Shown piece by piece: positions 60,626-64,000 of a stretch of 64,000 nucleotides of DNA. The DNA is taken from contig NC_135365.1 of assembly GCF_051622035.1 (NCBI RefSeq), positions 18,181,001 to 18,245,000 on the forward strand, written 5' to 3'. Origin of the DNA: Arctopsyche grandis (Eukaryota; Arthropoda; Insecta; Trichoptera; Hydropsychidae). The notes beneath the pieces are model-generated. The model ran no database searches. It was not told the DNA's origin and was given only the letters and a program-made list of their open reading frames with translations. Numbering within the stretch: position 1 is the stretch's first letter; each line of letters opens with the position of its first letter. A program made the position numbers and the translations under genes.

Positions 60626-63600
60626 ATGGCCGTCTTCATGATCAACGTGTGCAAATTCAACGGCTGCGGACGCACTTTTCCTAACCTGGGAGACCTCATT
60701 CACCACATCGAAGATACGCACATCGGTACACTATCACTACCACTACCACTTAACCTTGCTGTCACGTGTCCGATGTCTGATGTCTGGTGTCTGGTGTCTG
60801 GTGTCACTGACGGAAATCTCCTCGCTCTTTCAGATTACGATCCCCTGATCGTCGAGCAGAAGGAAGCCTCGCAGCCCTCTTGTCTGCCCCTCAGCTATGT
60901 GCTCCGATTTTTCACCGAGCCCTCGAGGAAGGACAGCCCTGCCATCAATTCGGACGTGCGAAGGAAACTCGCTTCGGTCGTGAGGCCCCCCTCTATCAGG
61001 AGTAACACGCCCACAGGTATATACCCCATAGCTCTTCCATGTTTTTCCTTTTCACTTTTCAGATGGACGTGGGCTATTTATGGATATGTCTGGTTGAAAC
61101 TTATTAAATGATTCTGTGATGAGAACAACAAAAAAATGTTTATTGTTGGCTCGCACTTGATTGATTAGTCAAAAGGTATTTTTTTTTCCATACATACATA
61201 GGTAGTACTGACGATTGTAAAAATGTGTCTATGCTAATTGTCTTTCATTTTATTTACTTTAGTATGATGAATAAAAAATCTGTAAAGAATAGTTGCAGTG
61301 TCGACTTTGCTCCTGAACTTTGTATGGCGTGCAAAATGTTCCTCAGAAAAATTGTGTTTTTGCATCAAATGAGATCTCGAAAACTTTATTAGATTTATTC
61401 AGTACACTTGCAGAAAAGAAAATATGTCGATTTTTTTTTTTATTTACTCTGGAATCTATTCTACTGAAGATTGTTCAGAACTAGGACTGTGGAGTCTGAT
61501 GAAAATTTACCTACTCCAACTTTATTTTGGGATTCGACTCCGACTACAACTCCAACTTGAACAATTTTACTAAGATTGACTTTTCTTGCCGACGTATAAA
61601 ATGATCAGTAATAAAAATAATAGCAATTTTCAAAATATATAAAATTAAAGTAATGAAAAAGATCATTTGAAAGTTTCAAACCGATCAGAAGAATGTGGGA
61701 AACATTGTCAGACTAAAAGGCGAAGTGAAGCTAATAAAAGCCTTGTAAAAATTGACGTTTAATCCAATTTATTGGTAATGAAATACATTAAAAAAAGTAA
61801 GTACATTTATAGTATGTATATTTCATACACAAACAAATCAATTTAATAAAAAAACTGAGAATTTAAAAAAGTATCGGACTAAGCAGAACACATCAAAATA
61901 TGTGCAATTCAACGATTTTATTTACAATGTAATTTAAATTCAAGATTTTTTGTAAATAAATTATTCGATTTCAATTTACTTCAATAAGATTAGAAACTCT
62001 AGTTGATGAATACCGTAATATTATTGTTGCGTAGGGGTGGATTCAGGATCCAAATGAAAGGCCAAAGTCGTTTTACAGCATTTATTCAACGATCCGAGAG
62101 GTCCACACGATACCACCGCTCATTCCAGAATACTTGATCTACTGTGTGTACCTCATAAATGATAAGTTGTCCAGCATAGCATCCCCGTTCCGTTAGCGTG
62201 TCTATTGTCTACCCACACTCGCCATGTTCTGTGAGAACCCCAACGTATCCTTTGTTCGGGCACTTGCTTAGCCATTTTAGCCTAATCCGGGGTATCTATG
62301 GTTCATCCACGAATGCACTTAGTGGATACGCTCTCCCATGTTTCCACATTACACTATTAATTGAAAGTTTCGTGAGACGAAAAAATCGAAAGCAAAGTAA
62401 GAAGAGGCTAGTAATAAAAAAATTGGTTGATTTTTTACAAGGCTCTTCTATATTTCACTTCGTTCTTTGGTCTGACGTCATATTTATATTATACCCTACA
62501 TTCTTCCGATCTTTTTTTTTTTTGCGCGATTTGGTTAACAATTGATATTCAAATCACTGCGACTCCGCTTGAAATGATCTGACTCCACAGCTCTGTTTAG
62601 AACTGAAAATTTTGCTTTACAAACTGTTGTATCTAATACGGCTCGTTTTATTTCTCATTCTAGGAAGTGAATTTGACGAGGAAGAAATGCTCAGTGGTCA
62701 ATCTGAAGATAGTAACGAATCGTGGACGGCTGCAGAAGAATTCAGTTCTGAATTTATATTGCGTTATGGCAGCCGGTATACACTTTAAATTTTTTTTTAT
62801 GATTTAATACCAAGTAACGTTCTACTTAATTCAAAAGTATTACAATTTGAATTTCAGAATAAATGCAAGCTCTACAAACGGACAAAATAATGGCAGCGTT
62901 GAAAAGCCTTTCGCTTGTCCAGTACCCGGTTGTAAAAAGCGTTACAAGAACGTCAACGGCATCAAATACCATTCTAAAAATGGACACAAAAATCACGGAA
63001 AGTAAGCTTTGAAACATATCCTTACTTATAACACAATTTTACTGGATGTATTTGAAATTTTGAATGTTTTTTCTTTTTTTTTTCAGAGCGAAAAAAGGTT
63101 TTAAGTGCCACTGTGGTAAAAGTTACAAAACCCAACAAAGCCTCAAAAATCACTCCATGTCTCAGCATTATAGTCCAGAACAGCAAGTGCCAGTGGCTTC
63201 CGTGCAGCTACCGGCTCAAACTTTGAAACCTTTATCTATCCCCGTAATGAAAGCTCTCCAAGGTTATGTTGGATCGTCCCAAAACCACACATCAAACAAT
63301 TACAACTCGGGTCATATCCGGTCTATAAGTCACGTCCTGGACACGCCTCAGCTCGATAACACCAAGACTATACGAGCGGTCCTCGAAAACGCTGGCAACA
63401 AGTTGTCCAAAGACAGTTTCCCGACGATCACCACTCTGACACTGCCGAGGCACGCTATCAACGGCATGCAAATAAGTGTTCCGAACATAATAACCACCAC
63501 AAACATACCGCTGATACACCACACTCAGTTCGAGGGCGATGACACGAAACCGAGCCAAAAATTTTCTAGTCAATACCTAACCGATAGCAACGTTTCGCCT

Positions 63601-63813
63601 ACGAATTCGTTGGGTATTCTAACACCTGCATCTTCGCCGGTTTCAAACACATGTGATAAATTAGTTAGGTTGTCGAAAGAAGATAAACATAATCAGCCCA
63701 AGTCTCATCACGTTCCAATGTCTCCCGTGATGAATGTACACATATTACCGCTCACTCCCAATAACGATACTCACGACAATTTCACCGTTCCGAGCAATAT
63801 TTTAACTCACTAG
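60626..63813 (+). CDS. JAZF1-type zinc finger protein
   Basis: Exons 60626-60725, 60834-61016, 62664-62775, 62858-63001 and 63087-63813 give 421 residues with matching phases and GT-AG borders. Three C2H2-type fingers are seen: Cys9/Cys14/His27/His32 (VCKFNGCGRTFPNLGDLIHH), Cys152/Cys157/His170/His175 (FACPVPGCKKRYKNVNGIKY), and Cys187/Cys189/His202/His207 (FKCHCGKSYKTQQSLKNH). An acidic SEFDEEE and DSNESWTAAEE segment sits before finger 2. Spacing and sequence match vertebrate JAZF1 (TIP27), a nuclear cofactor of NR2C2 and component of the NuA4/TIP60 acetyltransferase complex (family knowledge). Vertebrate JAZF1 is about 243 residues; the extra 210-residue Ser/Thr/Asn/Pro-rich tail here is an insect-type extension. 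Orthologue of the uncharacterised fly gene of this family; no symbol assigned. Confidence 0.94.
61482..62595. mobile_element. hAT-like element in JAZF1 intron 2
   Basis: Left end TAGGACTGTGGAGTCTGATG and right end GATCTGACTCCACAGCTCTG are inverted. Flanks TTCAGAAC (61,474-61,481) and TTTAGAAC (62,596-62,603) are an 8-bp near-duplication. GACTCC and CAACTCC words recur near the left end. It is 1,114 bp including a later LTR insertion. No transposase recognisable. Confidence 0.75.
62024..62354 (-). mobile_element. Solo LTR nested in the hAT-like element
   Basis: + strand left end TTGTTGCGTAGGGGTGG, right end CCACATTACAC, with TATTA at 62,019-62,023 and 62,355-62,359 as 5-bp target duplication. 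On the - strand it runs TGTAATG to CGCAACA with an AATAAATGCTG poly(A) signal. It is homologous to 39,303-39,668 and 34,059-34,430. No internal retrotransposon genes accompany it. Confidence 0.72.
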
Positions 63814-63986
63814 TTTAACTCACTTTATCATTTGTTAAATAATCACTCATATTTATGTATTTATTTTACGATTGATCAGACGTATGTGACATGCTACTTC
63901 CTGGAGGAAATTGTTGATAGCGACACCCATGACCATTTTAGTTTAACAATACATTCAGTCGATGTATGAAGTGTTGCTAATCATCA

Positions 63987-63992
63987 AATAAA
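63987..63992 (+). terminator. Candidate JAZF1 poly(A) signal
   Basis: AATAAA 174 bp after the stop codon and eight bases before the end of the window. The cleavage site would fall just outside. Confidence 0.5.
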
Positions 63993-64000
63993 AAAGGATA

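Noticed and set aside
60333..60721. Frames of 70-113 codons around the JAZF1 5' end on both strands
   Set aside because: The same composition effect. The real exon is defined by the zinc finger and splice phase.

Overview
This is a window from an insect nuclear genome. The order cannot be fixed from the sequence alone. The evidence is AT-rich DNA with GT-AG introns, large introns full of tRNA-derived SINEs, LINE fragments and short inverted-repeat DNA transposons, frequent CATATGTACATA simple-sequence tracts, and three conserved metazoan genes whose proteins resemble insect orthologues. There is no bacterial organisation, and most open frames of 60-130 codons are chance.

Three host genes are present. 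(1) A TRPC-type cation channel, the Trpgamma orthologue, is on the + strand from 17,579 to 48,803. I could join 22 coding exons with consistent phases into about 1,141 codons; intron 1 alone is 17.7 kb. (2) The nuclear gene for subunit c of mitochondrial ATP synthase (ATPsynC type) is on the - strand, 54,791 down to 52,309, in three coding exons giving 136 residues. A GC-rich candidate promoter lies at about 54,915-55,345. (3) A JAZF1-type three-zinc-finger protein is on the + strand from 60,626 to 63,813, in five coding exons giving 421 residues. It has a GC-rich 5' region and a poly(A) signal just before the window edge. The three genes have unrelated functions: membrane cation entry, mitochondrial proton transport and nuclear transcription control. 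They do not form a pathway.

Layout. 1-17.5 kb is upstream of the Trpgamma start codon. It holds a hAT-like element with target duplication (1,076-1,667), SINEs, and a nearly intact RTE-type LINE (about 4.9-8.58 kb) lying between two (AT)n tracts. 17.7-35.4 kb is Trpgamma intron 1; it contains many SINE and LINE fragments and one GC-richer island (27.75-28.09 kb) that could be an alternative promoter and first exon. 35.4-48.8 kb holds the remaining Trpgamma exons. 49-52.3 kb is intergenic and holds a piggyBac-like MITE flanked by TTAA. The large ATPsynC intron carries five tandem copies of a unit of about 212 bp. 55.5-60.3 kb is a dense pile of foldback elements between the ATPsynC promoter and JAZF1. 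JAZF1 intron 2 holds a solo LTR nested in a hAT-like element.

I did not find an undescribed biological system of the defence or operon kind. The items most worth following are the possible internal Trpgamma promoter with an in-phase first exon, an in-frame read-through stop after Trpgamma exon 15, several long hairpins, and the palindrome cluster at 55.5-60.3 kb.
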